Shown here: positions 18,347-28,086 of the stretch, one piece after another | How positions within the stretch are numbered: position 1 is the stretch's first letter | Layout of the letters: every line of letters begins with the position of its first letter | NCBI GenBank assembly: GCA_030655755.1 | Contig: JAUSOQ010000060.1 | Span: forward strand, 1 to 51,342 | Direction: 5' to 3' | Source: Coriobacteriia bacterium | Lineage (GTDB): Bacteria; Actinomycetota; Coriobacteriia; Anaerosomatales; Anaerosomataceae | DNA length: 51,342 nucleotides | Made by a program: the position numbers and the translations under genes | The notes under the pieces: model-generated | Told to the model about the DNA's origin: nothing | Databases searched by the model: none | What the model saw: the letters and a program-made list of their open reading frames with translations, nothing else

Positions 18347-19348
18347 CTACCCGATCAAGTCGATCAGGTCCTTCACACGGTTGCTGTAGCCCCACTCGTT
18401 GTCATACCAGGAGATGCACTTCACGAACGTGCCCTCACCACCCATGACCATCGTCTGCAGCGAGTCGAAGACGGAGCTTGCAGGATTGCCGACGACGTCG
18501 ATGGAAACGATCGGGTCCTCGCAATATTCAAGGAAGCCCTTCATCGGACCTTCCGCGGCAGTCTTCATCGCGGCGTTGATGTCCTCGCGCGTGACGGAAG
18601 TCTCGAGTTCAGCCACAAGATCGACAACTGAGCCGTCGGGCGTGGGGACACGCATGGACATGCCATCCAGCTTGCCCTTCATATCCGGCATCACTACGCC
18701 GATCGCCTTGGCGGCACCGGTCGACGTCGGGATGATCGATACCGCTGCAGAGCGGGCCCTGCGCAGGTCTTTGTGCGGAAAATCGAGGATCCTCTGGTCG
18801 TTCGTGTAGCTGTGGATCGTGTTCATGAAACCGTGCTTGATCCCGAAGTTGTCGCGCAGGACCTTCGCGAAGGGCGCGAGGCAGTTCGTCGTGCAGGATG
18901 CATTACTGATGATGTGGTGCACTGCGGGGTCGTAGTCACCGTCATTGACGCCCATCACGATGGTGATGTCTTCGTTCTTGGCTGGCGCGGAGATGATGAC
19001 TTTCTTGGCCCCGGCGTCCATGTGGGCCTTCGCCTTCGTGGCGTCGGTGAAAAAGCCAGTCGACTCCACAACGATATCCACACCGAGCTCACCCCACGGC
19101 AACTGGGCGGGGTCACGCTGTGACAGGACCTTCACGAAACGACCGTCGACACTGAAGCCGTCAGCCTCGGCCACCACTCGCTCACCAAACCTGCCGTGCA
19201 CCGAATCGTACTTCAACAGATGCGCAAGCGTTGCTGCATCCGTGAGATCGTTGACCGCGACGACATCGATACCAGGATCGTTCTCGCACGCGCGGAAGAC
19301 AAGACGGCCGATCCTGCCGAACCCGTTGATCGCGACTCTCTTTGTCAC
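18347..19348 (-). CDS. gap: Glyceraldehyde-3-phosphate dehydrogenase, type I
   Basis: A 333-residue enzyme. The N-terminal Rossmann motif is 'INGFGRIGR', the NAD-selective Asp lies in 'AVNDLTD', and the catalytic Cys 152 is in '[12 protein letters not shown]'. It ends '...[15 protein letters not shown]'. It oxidises glyceraldehyde 3-phosphate with NAD and phosphate. The GTG at 19348 has GGAGGGG seven bases upstream; longer reading frames upstream are non-coding. First gene of the glycolytic operon. Confidence 0.97.
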   Translation of the reverse strand: MTKRVAINGFGRIGRLVFRACENDPGIDVVAVNDLTDAATLAHLLKYDSVHGRFGERVVAEADGFSVDGRFVKVLSQRDPAQLPWGELGVDIVVESTGFFTDATKAKAHMDAGAKKVIISAPAKNEDITIVMGVNDGDYDPAVHHIISNASCTTNCLAPFAKVLRDNFGIKHGFMNTIHSYTNDQRILDFPHKDLRRARSAAVSIIPTSTGAAKAIGVVMPDMKGKLDGMSMRVPTPDGSVVDLVAELETSVTREDINAAMKTAAEGPMKGFLEYCEDPIVSIDVVGNPASSVFDSLQTMVMGGEGTFVKCISWYDNEWGYSNRVKDLIDLIG

Positions 19349-19387
19349 AAGCAGTCCCCTCCTCGGATGATCCTCAGACATGTCAGA

Positions 19388-19403
19388 AGGTCCCGAGGGA
19401 CCT
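19388..19403. repeat. Hairpin in the whiA-gap intergenic region
   Basis: AGGTCC-CGAG-GGACCT forms a six-pair stem with a tetraloop in the 121 bases between whiA and gap. No T-run follows, so it is either a weak terminator for whiA or part of the gap leader. Confidence 0.4.
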
Positions 19404-19469
19404 GTCTGCATAGTACCGAAACACGGCCGCAATAGCACCTCAGCAACGGGCCTCACCACTACGGTCTAG

Positions 19470-20396
19470 TCAGCCCTTCCCCGCGAGCTCCTCCAGGCGC
19501 CGTATGCGGTGGTAGACCGCAGACTTGCTGAGCGGCGGCTCAGCAAGCTCACCGAGTTCCCGAAGACTGGCGTCAGGGTTCTCCAAACGCAGCCCGGCAA
19601 GTTCTTGCAGGGCCGGGGGCAAGCTCTTGAGCCCGCGCGTGTCAGCAAGCAGCCGGATCGCCTCGATCTGCTCGATCGCCGCCTTGGTACTCTTCTCAAG
19701 GTTCGCCGTCTCGGCATTGACAAGCCGGTTGACGTCGTTGCGCATGCTCTTGATGATGCGTACGTCCTCTGTACGAAGAAGCGCCTGATGCGCGCCCACG
19801 CGTGCAAGGAACGTGACAATCGCCTCGGCGCCCTTGAGATAGACGGCAAAAGTGCCGCGGCGCTGCGTCATGCGAGCCGGCATCTCGAAGCGTTCCATGA
19901 GCGCCACGAGGTCGTCGGCCATCTCCTCGGTCTCGGCGGTCAGTTCGAAATGAAAGTCACCGTGCGGATCGGCGACGAACCCGCCGCCGAGGAACGTCCC
20001 GCGAAGGTAGGCGACGGCGCAGCAGTCCCGCTTCACGAGCCACGACGGGATGCTGTACACGGGGATGAGACGCTCATCCACGATCCCGAGGTCGAGTAGC
20101 GCAGGTGCGAGTCTGGGTTGTGACGTGACCGTGATGAGGTAGTTGTTCGAACGATGCAGCACGGAGCGCCGGACCGTGAGTTCCGTATTGAGGTCGAACA
20201 GGCCGTGCAGAAGCTTGATGGCCTTACGAGCCACAGGGGCCGTCTCTGTGGCGATCTCAAGGCGAAAGCGTTCGTTGCCGGTGAAGTGCAACGTGCCCTC
20301 GACCCGAACGAGCGCCGACAGCTCCGCACGCGGGCAGCACTGGCGCCGCGTCTCGACGCGCGAGAGCTCGTCTTTGACCTCGGCGGTGAACGACAC
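19470..20396 (-). CDS. whiA: WhiA-family DNA-binding regulator
   Basis: A 308-residue WhiA. The N-terminal LAGLIDADG-like half shows 'FTAEVKDELSRV', 'YLRGTFLGGGFVADP' and 'HFELTAETEEMADDL'. The C-terminal half is a helix-turn-helix ('NPDASLRELGELAEPPLSKSAVYHRIRRL'). It is a conserved Gram-positive transcription factor, linked to sporulation in streptomycetes and to cell division elsewhere. The GTG at 20396 overlaps the yvcK stop by one base (TAGTG) and has GGGAGG upstream. The rapZ-yvcK-whiA order is standard. Confidence 0.95.
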   Translation of the reverse strand: MSFTAEVKDELSRVETRRQCCPRAELSALVRVEGTLHFTGNERFRLEIATETAPVARKAIKLLHGLFDLNTELTVRRSVLHRSNNYLITVTSQPRLAPALLDLGIVDERLIPVYSIPSWLVKRDCCAVAYLRGTFLGGGFVADPHGDFHFELTAETEEMADDLVALMERFEMPARMTQRRGTFAVYLKGAEAIVTFLARVGAHQALLRTEDVRIIKSMRNDVNRLVNAETANLEKSTKAAIEQIEAIRLLADTRGLKSLPPALQELAGLRLENPDASLRELGELAEPPLSKSAVYHRIRRLEELAGKG

Positions 20397-21334
20397 TACA
20401 GCACCTCCCGAAGAGTGCGGCACAGACGAGCGGCGTCGTGGTGCATGGGATTCTCCCCATCAGCCAGATCGCGCGCGACGACGCGGATATCGCGCGCCTC
20501 GATACGCTGACAAGTCGCCACCGAACCATCGACGGACGGCACATCCTCGGGCAGGGGCGATGCATCGGAGTCATGGAGCAACACCACATCGATGGCATCG
20601 GTCAAACCGTGGGCGATCAGGGCATCCACATGCTGGGCAGCGGTCATCCCCGTGGTCTCTCCACGCTGATTGGCGACGTTGCAGACACAGACGACGGTAG
20701 CGGAGGTCTCCTGAAGCGCCTCCGTGATCCCGCTGACGAGCAGGTTCGGGATGATGCTCGTGAACAGGCTGCCCGGACCGATGATGACAACGTCTGCCGA
20801 GGCGATAGCCTCGAGCGCAGGCCTGTAGGCCGCAGGCGATTCCGGTGACATGCAGACACGACGAATGGGTCCCGGACTCTGGGCAACGCGAGCCTGACCG
20901 GTCACGCGCGATCCGAAAGCATCTACGGCTTCCAAGACGACGTCCTCAAGCGTCGAGGGCAACACCGTGCCACGGGCGCCGATAAGCTCACCTGCCGCAT
21001 GGATCGCCTCGGCAAAACCGCCCTCTATGTCAACGAGCGCCGCGATGATCAGATTGCCGAGCGAGTGGCCCGCAAGCCCCTCTCCCACCTCGAAGCGGTA
21101 TTGGAAGACCTGCGCTAGTTCGCTGTCGGGGGGCGCAAGCGCCACGAGACAGTTGCGGATGTCACCAGGCGGCAAGATCCCGAGGTGACGCCGTAGCGCT
21201 CCCGAAGATCCGCCGTCGTCAGCGACGGTCACCACGGCTGTGACGTCATAGCCGGAGTCCAAAAGGCAGCGCAACACAAGCGGCAGACCGGTGCCGCCGC
21301 CGATGGCCACCGCTCGTTTGGCTGGAGCGCTCAC
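20396..21334 (-). CDS. yvcK: YvcK/CofD-like gluconeogenesis factor
   Basis: A 312-residue protein. It opens 'VAIGGGTGLPLVLRCLLDSG' with the nucleotide-sugar-binding glycine loop, then 'VTVADDGGSSGALR', 'GDIRNCLVAL', 'GHSLGNLIIAAL' and 'VIIGPGSLFTSIIPNLLV'. YvcK binds UDP-sugars and supports cell-wall synthesis on gluconeogenic carbon. That fits a cell that must make sugars from acetyl-CoA. The GTG at 21334 overlaps the rapZ stop by four bases. Confidence 0.94.
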   Translation of the reverse strand: MSAPAKRAVAIGGGTGLPLVLRCLLDSGYDVTAVVTVADDGGSSGALRRHLGILPPGDIRNCLVALAPPDSELAQVFQYRFEVGEGLAGHSLGNLIIAALVDIEGGFAEAIHAAGELIGARGTVLPSTLEDVVLEAVDAFGSRVTGQARVAQSPGPIRRVCMSPESPAAYRPALEAIASADVVIIGPGSLFTSIIPNLLVSGITEALQETSATVVCVCNVANQRGETTGMTAAQHVDALIAHGLTDAIDVVLLHDSDASPLPEDVPSVDGSVATCQRIEARDIRVVARDLADGENPMHHDAARLCRTLREVL

Positions 21335-22251
21335 CGCGCTCCCTTGTCTCTGCCGATGTCGCGATGCCCGACGTTCACGGCATAGCCGCAAGAACGCAGG
21401 TGGTCGGCAGTGTACTCGGCCAACACGACGCTGCGATGCATGCCCCCGGTACACCCTAGAGCGATATGCAAGTGGGTCTTCCCCTCGGTCACGTAGTCCG
21501 GCAGCAAGAGATCGAGCAGGTCGAGCCACTTCTCAAGAAAGGCCTTGGTCTCGGGACGATCGAGCACGAACGTCTTGACCGGCCGATCCAGACCCGTCTT
21601 CGAGCGCAGACGCGCCACGTAAAAGGGATTCGTCAAGAATCGCACATCCATGACCAGGTCCGAGTCGGTGGGCACACCGTACTTGAAGCCGAAGGAGGAC
21701 ACAGTGACCATGAGCGCGTCGTGCGACCCCTGAGGAGCGAACGACTGGCGGATGACCGCACGCAACTCCTGAGGCATCAGATCGCTTGTGTCGATGATGT
21801 GGTCTGCGCGCTCCCTGATCGAGCACAGCGTCTCGCGTTCCGCCTTGATGCCTTCCGCGATCGAGCCCGCCTCGGCCAGCGGGTGGCGACGGCGCGTCTC
21901 CTTGAAACGTTTGACGAGCGTCTTGTCATCGGCCTCCAGATACAGCACCCGGTGCGGCGTACCGCTCTGGTCGAGCCCATCAAGCGCCGCAGCCAGTTCC
22001 ATGAAGAATGACCGGCCCCGCACGTCGCACACCACAGCGGCTCGACGGATCCGGCTATCGGGCAGGTCGGAAAGCTCTACGAGCCGCGTGATGAACGCCG
22101 GGGGCAGATTGTCGATGCAGAAGTAGCCGAGATCCTCGAATGTATGGATCGCCTCCGAGCGTCCGGCGCCCGACATCCCAGTGATGACGACGAGATCTCG
22201 TTCGGCGACATCCACGTCTTCGTCGCGGACCACTCTCTCCATCGGTACCAC
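21331..22251 (-). CDS. rapZ: RapZ/YvcJ-family nucleotide-binding protein
   Basis: A 306-residue protein. The P-loop 'GMSGAGRSEA' has Arg where most relatives have Lys, a variant common in actinobacterial RapZ. Next come 'LEDLGY'-like 'FEDLGYFCIDNLPP', and the C-terminal domain 'SFGFKYGVPTDSDLVMDVRFLTNPF' and 'IALGCTGGMHRSVVLAE'. In E. coli RapZ controls GlmS through small RNAs; in Gram-positives the role is less clear. It lies three bases past the holin-like gene and overlaps yvcK. Confidence 0.94.
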   Translation of the reverse strand: MVPMERVVRDEDVDVAERDLVVITGMSGAGRSEAIHTFEDLGYFCIDNLPPAFITRLVELSDLPDSRIRRAAVVCDVRGRSFFMELAAALDGLDQSGTPHRVLYLEADDKTLVKRFKETRRRHPLAEAGSIAEGIKAERETLCSIRERADHIIDTSDLMPQELRAVIRQSFAPQGSHDALMVTVSSFGFKYGVPTDSDLVMDVRFLTNPFYVARLRSKTGLDRPVKTFVLDRPETKAFLEKWLDLLDLLLPDYVTEGKTHLHIALGCTGGMHRSVVLAEYTADHLRSCGYAVNVGHRDIGRDKGAR

Positions 22252-22254
22252 CGC

Positions 22255-22608
22255 CTAGCGGTCGTGGTCGATGAGTTTGGCGCCGATACCGCTGACGACC
22301 GCGATAAGCAGCGCTGCGACGATCGTCTGCCAAAGACCGGTCGTGTGCACGCCCTCGACCAACGCGGCGACAAGGTAGAGGATGACAGCGTTGATGACCA
22401 GGCCGAAGAGACCGAGCGTGAGTATCGTGATCGGCAGCGTGAGTATCTTCGCGACTGGTTTGATGATGGCGTTGGCGAACGCCAACACGACTGCGGCGAT
22501 GACGGCGGCGGGCCAGAAACTGTCGACCCGGAGCAAAGCCTGGTCCGACAGGTATGCGACGCCGAACAACGCACCGGCCGAGACGAGCATGCGCAGGATG
22601 AACTTCAC
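22255..22608 (-). CDS. Phage-holin-4 superfamily membrane protein
   Basis: A 117-residue membrane protein of the YvlD/Phage_holin_4_2 type. It has four hydrophobic segments ('FILRMLVSAGALFGVAYL', 'PAAVIAAVVLAFANAII', 'ILTLGLFGLVINAVILYLVA', 'IVAALLIAVVSGIGA') and the family motif 'KPVAKILTLPITILTLG'. Despite the name, these are housekeeping membrane proteins of unknown function. The GTG at 22608 follows GGAGG. It is located between uvrC and rapZ. Confidence 0.85.
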   Translation of the reverse strand: MKFILRMLVSAGALFGVAYLSDQALLRVDSFWPAAVIAAVVLAFANAIIKPVAKILTLPITILTLGLFGLVINAVILYLVAALVEGVHTTGLWQTIVAALLIAVVSGIGAKLIDHDR

Positions 22609-22690
22609 CGTGAGCCCTCCTCCAGTGTCCGTACCAAGCGGCCCTCGCCGCAGGATACCCAAGTATAGCAAGCGCGACCGACGCGAGCCC

Positions 22691-24550
22691 CTATGACTCC
22701 TCAGACTTCTGATGCAGCACCGCAAAGACATCCGCAGCCACTACTCCACTCACGCCGGGCGCCTCTGCGATCTGCTCGACGGTGGCCTCGCGCAGCCGGC
22801 GCACTGAGCCGAAGTGGCCGAGAAGCGCCTTTCGACGTTTGGGTCCGACGCCGGGGATATCATCGAGCACAGACGCTGTCATGGCCTTGCCGCGTAACTC
22901 CCGGTGGTACTCGATCGCGAAGCGGTGTGCCTCATCTCTGATGCGCTTGACGAGATAGAGCGATGGCGATCCGCTCGGCAACACGACCGGCTCTTCCCAA
23001 TCGGGCAGGTACAGCTCCTCCTCGCGTTTGGCCAAGGCTGCGACCGGAACGCTTACCCCGAACTCAGCCATCGCGGCGATCGCAGCGGTCAGCTGTGGCC
23101 TTCCGCCGTCGACGATCACAAGATCGGGCATGGTGGCGAACCGTGTGTCCCCCGCGATCTCCCGTGCGAAACGACGGCGCAGGACTTCGCGCATCATCGC
23201 GATGTCATTGGCCTCCTCGGCCACCATCCGCACCTTGAAGCGGCGATATCCCTTCTGGTCGGCACGCCCGCCGGAGAACACCACCATCGACCCGACAGAG
23301 TGGCTCCCGTGCAGTGTCGAGATGTCGTAACTCTCGATACGCAGCGGCGGCCTGGGCAGCGCCAGTGCACTCTCGAGCTCAAGAAGCGCCCGATTGATAC
23401 GCCCCTCGTCGTAGCGAGTGCGGTGGCGATAGCGCATGAGCGAGTGCCGCGCATTGACCGCCGCGAGTTCGGACAGCGCACGCTTCTCGCCTCGCCGGGC
23501 GACGTGCACCCGCACCTTCGATCCGCGCAGCCCGCCGAGCCACTCCTCGACAAGTCCGGGCGACTCTGGCAGCCACGGGACGAGGACCTCTTTGGGGACA
23601 TGCGTCGCCTGGCCGTAGTAGCGCAACAGAAAACCCTCGATGAGCTCCGCTTCGGGTATGTCCAGCCCCTTGTCGAGGACGAACTCATTGCCCACCAGCA
23701 CGCGACCCTCGCGCACGAGGAAGACGTGCACGCCGGCGATCGTCTCCTCTCGCTCGATGCCGATGACATCCATCTCCAGCGGTCTGTCCGAGACGACCTT
23801 CTGCTTCTCGAGCACCGTGCGCACGGCTTCAAGAGAGTTGCGGAAGCGCGCGGCGCGCTCGTAGTCCAGGTCGGCGGCAGCCTCGCGCATAGCGTGTTCG
23901 AGGTCGCGCGCCACCTCCGTCTGACGTCCCTCGAGGAAGGCCACCACCTTCTCGGCTTGCACGGCATACTCCTCGCGCGTCACCGCACCGACACAGGGAC
24001 CGGGCCCCTTGCCGACATGGAAGTCGAAGCAGGCCTTCCCGGTGGGCTTGCCGCCGTCCCTGGTGAGACGCTTCCACTCGGCACACGTTGCCCGGCAGAT
24101 CGGATGCACTCGCCGCGCCACCTCTATGGTCTCGCGCGCCGCACGGGAGTCAGTGTACGGGCCGAAATAGCGCGTGTCGCGCCGTTTGCGCTCGCGCGTG
24201 TACTTGATGGCAGGGAATGGGTCACCCGTAGTGATCGCGATGTAGGGGTAGCTCTTGTCGTCGCGGTAGTCGATGTTGTAGGGCGGATGCAGTTGCTTGA
24301 TGAGGTTCGCTTCGAGGATGAGTGACTCGACCTCGGTGTCGGTGACGATGTAGTCGAACGACGTCACCTGCTCCATCATCAGCGGGATCTTCTCGCGCTC
24401 GTCGTGACCTGAGACATACTGACGCATCCGCTTGCGAAGCGACTTTGCCTTGCCGACGTAGAGCACTTCGTCGCCGTCCGCCTTCCACAGGTAGACACCG
24501 GGCCCGTCGGGCACCCGTGCCAGTTGCTTCTTCAGCTCTTCGGTGGCCAC
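22691..24550 (-). CDS. uvrC: Excinuclease ABC subunit C
   Basis: A 619-residue UvrC. The GIY-YIG nuclease is at the N-terminus ('PDGPGVYLWKADGDEVLYVGKAKSLRKR'), a UvrB-binding UVR region lies near residue 200-240, and the RNase H-like nuclease carries 'ESYDISTLHGSHSVGSMVVF' and 'PDLVIVDGGRPQL'. C-terminal helix-hairpin-helix motifs are 'LDDIPGVGPKRRKALL' and 'IAEAPGVSGVVA'. It makes both incisions in nucleotide excision repair. The GTG at 24550 has AGGGAGG upstream and starts nine bases past the uvrA stop, so the pair is co-transcribed. Confidence 0.97.
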   Translation of the reverse strand: MATEELKKQLARVPDGPGVYLWKADGDEVLYVGKAKSLRKRMRQYVSGHDEREKIPLMMEQVTSFDYIVTDTEVESLILEANLIKQLHPPYNIDYRDDKSYPYIAITTGDPFPAIKYTRERKRRDTRYFGPYTDSRAARETIEVARRVHPICRATCAEWKRLTRDGGKPTGKACFDFHVGKGPGPCVGAVTREEYAVQAEKVVAFLEGRQTEVARDLEHAMREAAADLDYERAARFRNSLEAVRTVLEKQKVVSDRPLEMDVIGIEREETIAGVHVFLVREGRVLVGNEFVLDKGLDIPEAELIEGFLLRYYGQATHVPKEVLVPWLPESPGLVEEWLGGLRGSKVRVHVARRGEKRALSELAAVNARHSLMRYRHRTRYDEGRINRALLELESALALPRPPLRIESYDISTLHGSHSVGSMVVFSGGRADQKGYRRFKVRMVAEEANDIAMMREVLRRRFAREIAGDTRFATMPDLVIVDGGRPQLTAAIAAMAEFGVSVPVAALAKREEELYLPDWEEPVVLPSGSPSLYLVKRIRDEAHRFAIEYHRELRGKAMTASVLDDIPGVGPKRRKALLGHFGSVRRLREATVEQIAEAPGVSGVVAADVFAVLHQKSEES

Positions 24551-24559
24551 AAGACCTCC

Positions 24560-27418
24560 CTACGGGACCTGATTCCGCTCCGGTTCGACGCTCGCGCCGC
24601 GACCTTCAAGTACGGGCTTCAGGAATCGACCTGTGTGCGACGCTTTACTGGCCGCGATCTGCTCGGGAGTGCCAGCTGCGACGATCTCGCCCCCGCGGTC
24701 GCCGCCCTCGGGTCCAAGGTCGATGATGTGGTCGGCGCTCTTGATGACGTCGAGGTTGTGTTCGATGACCAGTACGGTGTTGCCGGCGTCCACGAGACGC
24801 TGCAGCACATCGAGCAGCTGCCGCACGTCGTCGAAGTGCAGGCCGGTGGTCGGTTCGTCGAGGATGTAGAACGTGCGTCCCGTCGACCGCTTCTGCAGTT
24901 CGCTCGCCAGCTTCACGCGCTGGGCCTCGCCGCCCGAAAGCGTGGTCGCCGACTGCCCGAGCTTGATGTAGCCGAGCCCCACATCGAACAGCGTCTGCAG
25001 TTTGCGCTTGATGGGCGGGATGTTGGTGAAGAAGTGCAGCGCCTCTTCTCCAGACATGCCGAGCACGTCGGAGACGGCCTTGCCTTTGTACGTGACCTGA
25101 AGTGTCTCCCGGTTGTACCGCTTTCCCTTGCAGACCTCGCAGGGTACGTAGACGTCGGGCAGGAAGTGCATCTCGATCTTGATCTGCCCGTCACCCTTGC
25201 ATGCCTCGCAGCGGCCACCACGCACGTTGAAGCTGAAGCGGCCGGGCGCGTAGCCGCGCGCCTTGGCCTCGGGCGTGGACGCGAACAGCGAGCGAACGTC
25301 GTCCCACAGCCCGGTGTAGGTCGCGGGGTTGGACCGCGGCGTACGGCCGATAGGACTCTGGTCGATGGTGATGACCTTGTCGATGTAGCCGAGGCCGTCG
25401 AGCCGGTCGTATTTGCCCGTGCGCTGACGCGCCCGGTAGATCGCGTTGGACAGCGCTGGAGCAAGGGTGTCGGCCACGAGCGAGGACTTGCCCGAGCCGC
25501 TCACACCCGTCACCAGGACGAGGCTGCCGAGCGGGATATCGACATCGATCGACTTCAGGTTGTGCTCACGGGCTCCGATCACACGCAGGTAGCCTTTCTC
25601 GGCTGAACGGCGCGTCGCCGGGACGGGGATCGAACGTGCGCCGGACATGTAAGCGCCGGTGAGCGACTCAGGACACTGCATTATCTCGGCGGGTACTCCC
25701 TGACAGACGATCTCGCCGCCGTGCTCACCGGCGCCGGGTCCCATGTCGATGACATGATCGGCCGCACGGATCGTCTCCTCGTCGTGCTCCACGACGATGA
25801 CCGTGTTGCCGAGGTCACGCAGGCGCTCCATCGTTGCGATCAACCGTGCGTTGTCTCGCTGATGCAGGCCGATCGACGGCTCATCGAGGATGTAGAGCAC
25901 GCCCATCAGGCCGCTCCCTATCTGGGTCGCGAGACGGATACGCTGCGCCTCACCTCCCGAAAGCGTTGCGGTCCCACGCTCCAGCGTCAGATAGTCGAGC
26001 CCGACGTCGACGAGGAACCGCAGACGCTCGACGATCTCCTTGATGACCCGCCGGGCGATCTGCTCCTCGCGATCGGTGAGCTCGACGCTCTCGAAGAACG
26101 CGAGCGAGTCCTTCGCGGAAAGACCGGTGACCTGCGAGACGTTCTTGCCGCCGAACATGACCGCGAGGATCTCGGGCTTGAGGCGCGCGCCACCGCAGCT
26201 CTTGCACGGGATGACGGCCATGTACTCCTCGAGCTTGTCGCGCACGTTCTCGGACTCCGACTCCTCGTAACGGCGCATGATCGACGCAAGCGCGCCTTCA
26301 TACTTGGTGTACCAGTAAGTCTCACGCCCATCGCGTGTGATGTAGTCCAGCCGGATCCGCTCGGCGCCAAGCCCGTTGAGCAGCCCATCCCGCACCTTCT
26401 TCGGCATCTCATCCCACGGGGTGTCTATGTCGGCGCCGAGGTGTTTGGCGGCGGCCTCGACGAGCTGCGGGTAGTAGTTCATGTTGCCGGAGAACGGTTT
26501 GATCGCGCCCTCAGCCAGCGTGAGCGTCCCATCCGGCACGATGAGATCGGGGTCCGCCTCCAGCCGACTGCCCAGTCCAAGACAGTCGGGACACGCGCCG
26601 TACGGACTGTTGAACGAGAAGTCACGTGGAGCAAGCTCGTCCATCGAGAAGCCGTGTTCGGGACAGGCCAACGCCTGAGAGAAGATGTGCTCGTCACCGT
26701 CCACGACCGCGATCACGACCGTACCCGCGGCGAGCTTGAGGGCCATCTCGACACTCTCGGCCAAACGGCTCTGCAGGCCCTCTTTGATCGCCAGACGGTC
26801 CACGACCACGTCGATGTCGTGCTTGAACTTCTTATCGAGCACGATCTCCTCGTCGAGCGTGCGCACCTCACCATCAACGCGAACACGTGTGAAACCCTCG
26901 GTCTTGAGCTCCGCCAGCAGCTTACCGTACTCGCCTTTGCGGCCCTTCACGACCGGTGCGAGCACCTGGAACTTCGTGCCCTGGGGCAGATGCAGGATCG
27001 CATCGACGATCTGGTCAGGTGTCTGCTTCTCGATGCGGCGCCCGCAGATCGGGCAGTGCGGGATCCCGACGCGCGCGAACAGTAGGCGCAGGTAGTCGTA
27101 GATCTCGGTCACCGTGCCCACCGTGGAACGCGGGTTTTTCGAGGTCGTCTTCTGGTCGATGGAGACAGCCGGAGACAACCCCTCTATGTGGTCGACATCG
27201 GGCTTGTCCATCTGGCCGAGGAACTGACGTGCGTACGCAGAAAGCGACTCCACGTATCTGCGCTGCCCCTCAGCGTAGATCGTGTCGAATGCCAGCGACG
27301 ACTTCCCTGATCCCGAGAGCCCGGTGATCACGACAAGTTTGTCGCGCGGTATGTCGAGGTCGAAGCCTTTGAGGTTGTGCTCGCGGGCGCCACGGATGGA
27401 GATGCGGTCGAGCGACAC
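24560..27418 (-). CDS. uvrA: Excinuclease ABC subunit A
   Basis: A 952-residue, full-length UvrA with two ABC ATPase modules. Walker A motifs are 'GLSGSGKSS' and 'GVSGSGKSS'; signatures are '[13 protein letters not shown]' and '[13 protein letters not shown]'. Zinc modules are 'CPEHGF...CPDCLGLG' and 'CEACKGDG...CEVCKGKR'. It scans DNA for damage and loads UvrB. The start is a GTG. A 16-base near-palindrome stands 18 bases upstream of it, a suitable place for a damage-response repressor. Confidence 0.97.
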   Translation of the reverse strand: MSLDRISIRGAREHNLKGFDLDIPRDKLVVITGLSGSGKSSLAFDTIYAEGQRRYVESLSAYARQFLGQMDKPDVDHIEGLSPAVSIDQKTTSKNPRSTVGTVTEIYDYLRLLFARVGIPHCPICGRRIEKQTPDQIVDAILHLPQGTKFQVLAPVVKGRKGEYGKLLAELKTEGFTRVRVDGEVRTLDEEIVLDKKFKHDIDVVVDRLAIKEGLQSRLAESVEMALKLAAGTVVIAVVDGDEHIFSQALACPEHGFSMDELAPRDFSFNSPYGACPDCLGLGSRLEADPDLIVPDGTLTLAEGAIKPFSGNMNYYPQLVEAAAKHLGADIDTPWDEMPKKVRDGLLNGLGAERIRLDYITRDGRETYWYTKYEGALASIMRRYEESESENVRDKLEEYMAVIPCKSCGGARLKPEILAVMFGGKNVSQVTGLSAKDSLAFFESVELTDREEQIARRVIKEIVERLRFLVDVGLDYLTLERGTATLSGGEAQRIRLATQIGSGLMGVLYILDEPSIGLHQRDNARLIATMERLRDLGNTVIVVEHDEETIRAADHVIDMGPGAGEHGGEIVCQGVPAEIMQCPESLTGAYMSGARSIPVPATRRSAEKGYLRVIGAREHNLKSIDVDIPLGSLVLVTGVSGSGKSSLVADTLAPALSNAIYRARQRTGKYDRLDGLGYIDKVITIDQSPIGRTPRSNPATYTGLWDDVRSLFASTPEAKARGYAPGRFSFNVRGGRCEACKGDGQIKIEMHFLPDVYVPCEVCKGKRYNRETLQVTYKGKAVSDVLGMSGEEALHFFTNIPPIKRKLQTLFDVGLGYIKLGQSATTLSGGEAQRVKLASELQKRSTGRTFYILDEPTTGLHFDDVRQLLDVLQRLVDAGNTVLVIEHNLDVIKSADHIIDLGPEGGDRGGEIVAAGTPEQIAASKASHTGRFLKPVLEGRGASVEPERNQVP

Positions 27419-27435
27419 GGATTCGAACCTGCCTT

Positions 27436-27474
27436 CGTATCTCGAGATTCGCTTGCGGCCAAATTTATATTGTA
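27436..27474 (-). promoter_or_regulatory. Possible uvrA promoter with near-palindromic operator
   Basis: On the minus strand TACAAT (27474-27469) or the overlapping TATAAA (27469-27464) could serve as a -10 box. Between it and the GTG lies CGTATCTCGAGATTCG (27436-27451), palindromic except for one pair, with a perfect ATCTCGAGAT core. It does not match the Gram-positive LexA box GAAC-N4-GTTC, so the regulator is unknown. No -35 box is clear. Confidence 0.4.
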
Positions 27475-27479
27475 CTACC

Positions 27480-27703
27480 GGTGTCCGACCACAAAGAAGG
27501 ATCCCACCGGAACATGGAGCGGCCCGTCGTTTGCTCGTAGCCCCGCCCCGGTGGTTCGCCGCCTGCGGCGCGGTGTGTACCGCTTGCCGGAATTTCTCCG
27601 CCAGTGACGGGAGGTTTCTGGCGTGCGCTCGTGCCGTTGAATAGCCTTAGACCACCGAACCGGTTTACGCTTATTCCGAAGGCGTAGCTCGGAGGCTGAT
27701 GAG
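27480..27703 (+). other. Non-coding leader of the Wood-Ljungdahl cluster
   Basis: About 220 bases between the uvrA promoter and the first gene of the plus-strand cluster. It holds inverted repeats CGCCGC-CT-GCGGCG (27557-27570) and CGCCAG/CTGGCG (27599-27623), and ends in GGAGG (27691-27695) before the ATG at 27704. I saw no tetrahydrofolate, cobalamin or SAM riboswitch consensus. A structured leader is possible, but the promoter is not identified. Confidence 0.35.
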
Positions 27704-27967
27704 ATGGCGACAGGCTCCTCCATATGTCCCGGAAACGATGGCAGGTCTCTGACCGCCGGTATCTACAAGTGTATTCCATGCGGCAGAGAGGTCGAGATGT
27801 TCTCCGACGAACAGCGCCGACGTTGTCCTTCGTGCGGCTTGATGGTGGTCAAGGAGCAGGCTCCGACCTGCATGCTGTGGTGTCAGCACGCCAGAGAGTG
27901 CATCGACGAGGAGCGCTTCAAGGCGCTCACGGCTCTTTCGGACGGCTCCCCCAGACCCAGCGAGTAG
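27704..27967 (+). CDS. Small Cys-rich zinc-ribbon-like protein
   Basis: An 87-residue protein with eight cysteines after the first one at residue 8. 'YKCIPCGREVEMF' and 'RRRCPSCGLMVVKE' form a CxxC...CxxC zinc-ribbon or iron-sulfur pair. They are followed by 'APTCMLWCQHARECIDEERF', a CxxxC-x5-C cluster. GGAGG lies eight bases before the ATG. I do not recognise a function. Its place as first gene of the cluster suggests a regulator, metallochaperone or small electron carrier for the CO2-fixation enzymes. It lies 119 bases upstream of fhs. Confidence 0.7.
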   Translation: MATGSSICPGNDGRSLTAGIYKCIPCGREVEMFSDEQRRRCPSCGLMVVKEQAPTCMLWCQHARECIDEERFKALTALSDGSPRPSE

Positions 27968-27976
27968 CATATTCAT

Positions 27977-28005
27977 CCCCACCTGCTCGGGCACCCCGAG
28001 TGGGG
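27977..28005 (+). repeat. Nested hairpin between the small Cys-rich gene and fhs
   Basis: CTCGGG-CAC-CCCGAG (27986-28000) is flanked by CCCCA (27977-27981) and TGGGG (28001-28005), giving eleven pairs with a four-base bulge. No T-run follows. It could stabilise the 5' end of the fhs message or attenuate transcription. Confidence 0.5.
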
Positions 28006-28086
28006 CATCTGGCACTCTTGTGGACGGTGGATAACGTATCTTCCGGATTGACCGAATGAACGAGGGAACACGAGGAGCGTGAGTCG

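Noticed and set aside
27480-27703. Tetrahydrofolate, cobalamin or SAM riboswitch ahead of the cluster
   Set aside because: I looked for the conserved cores of these classes and did not see them; only generic inverted repeats are present.
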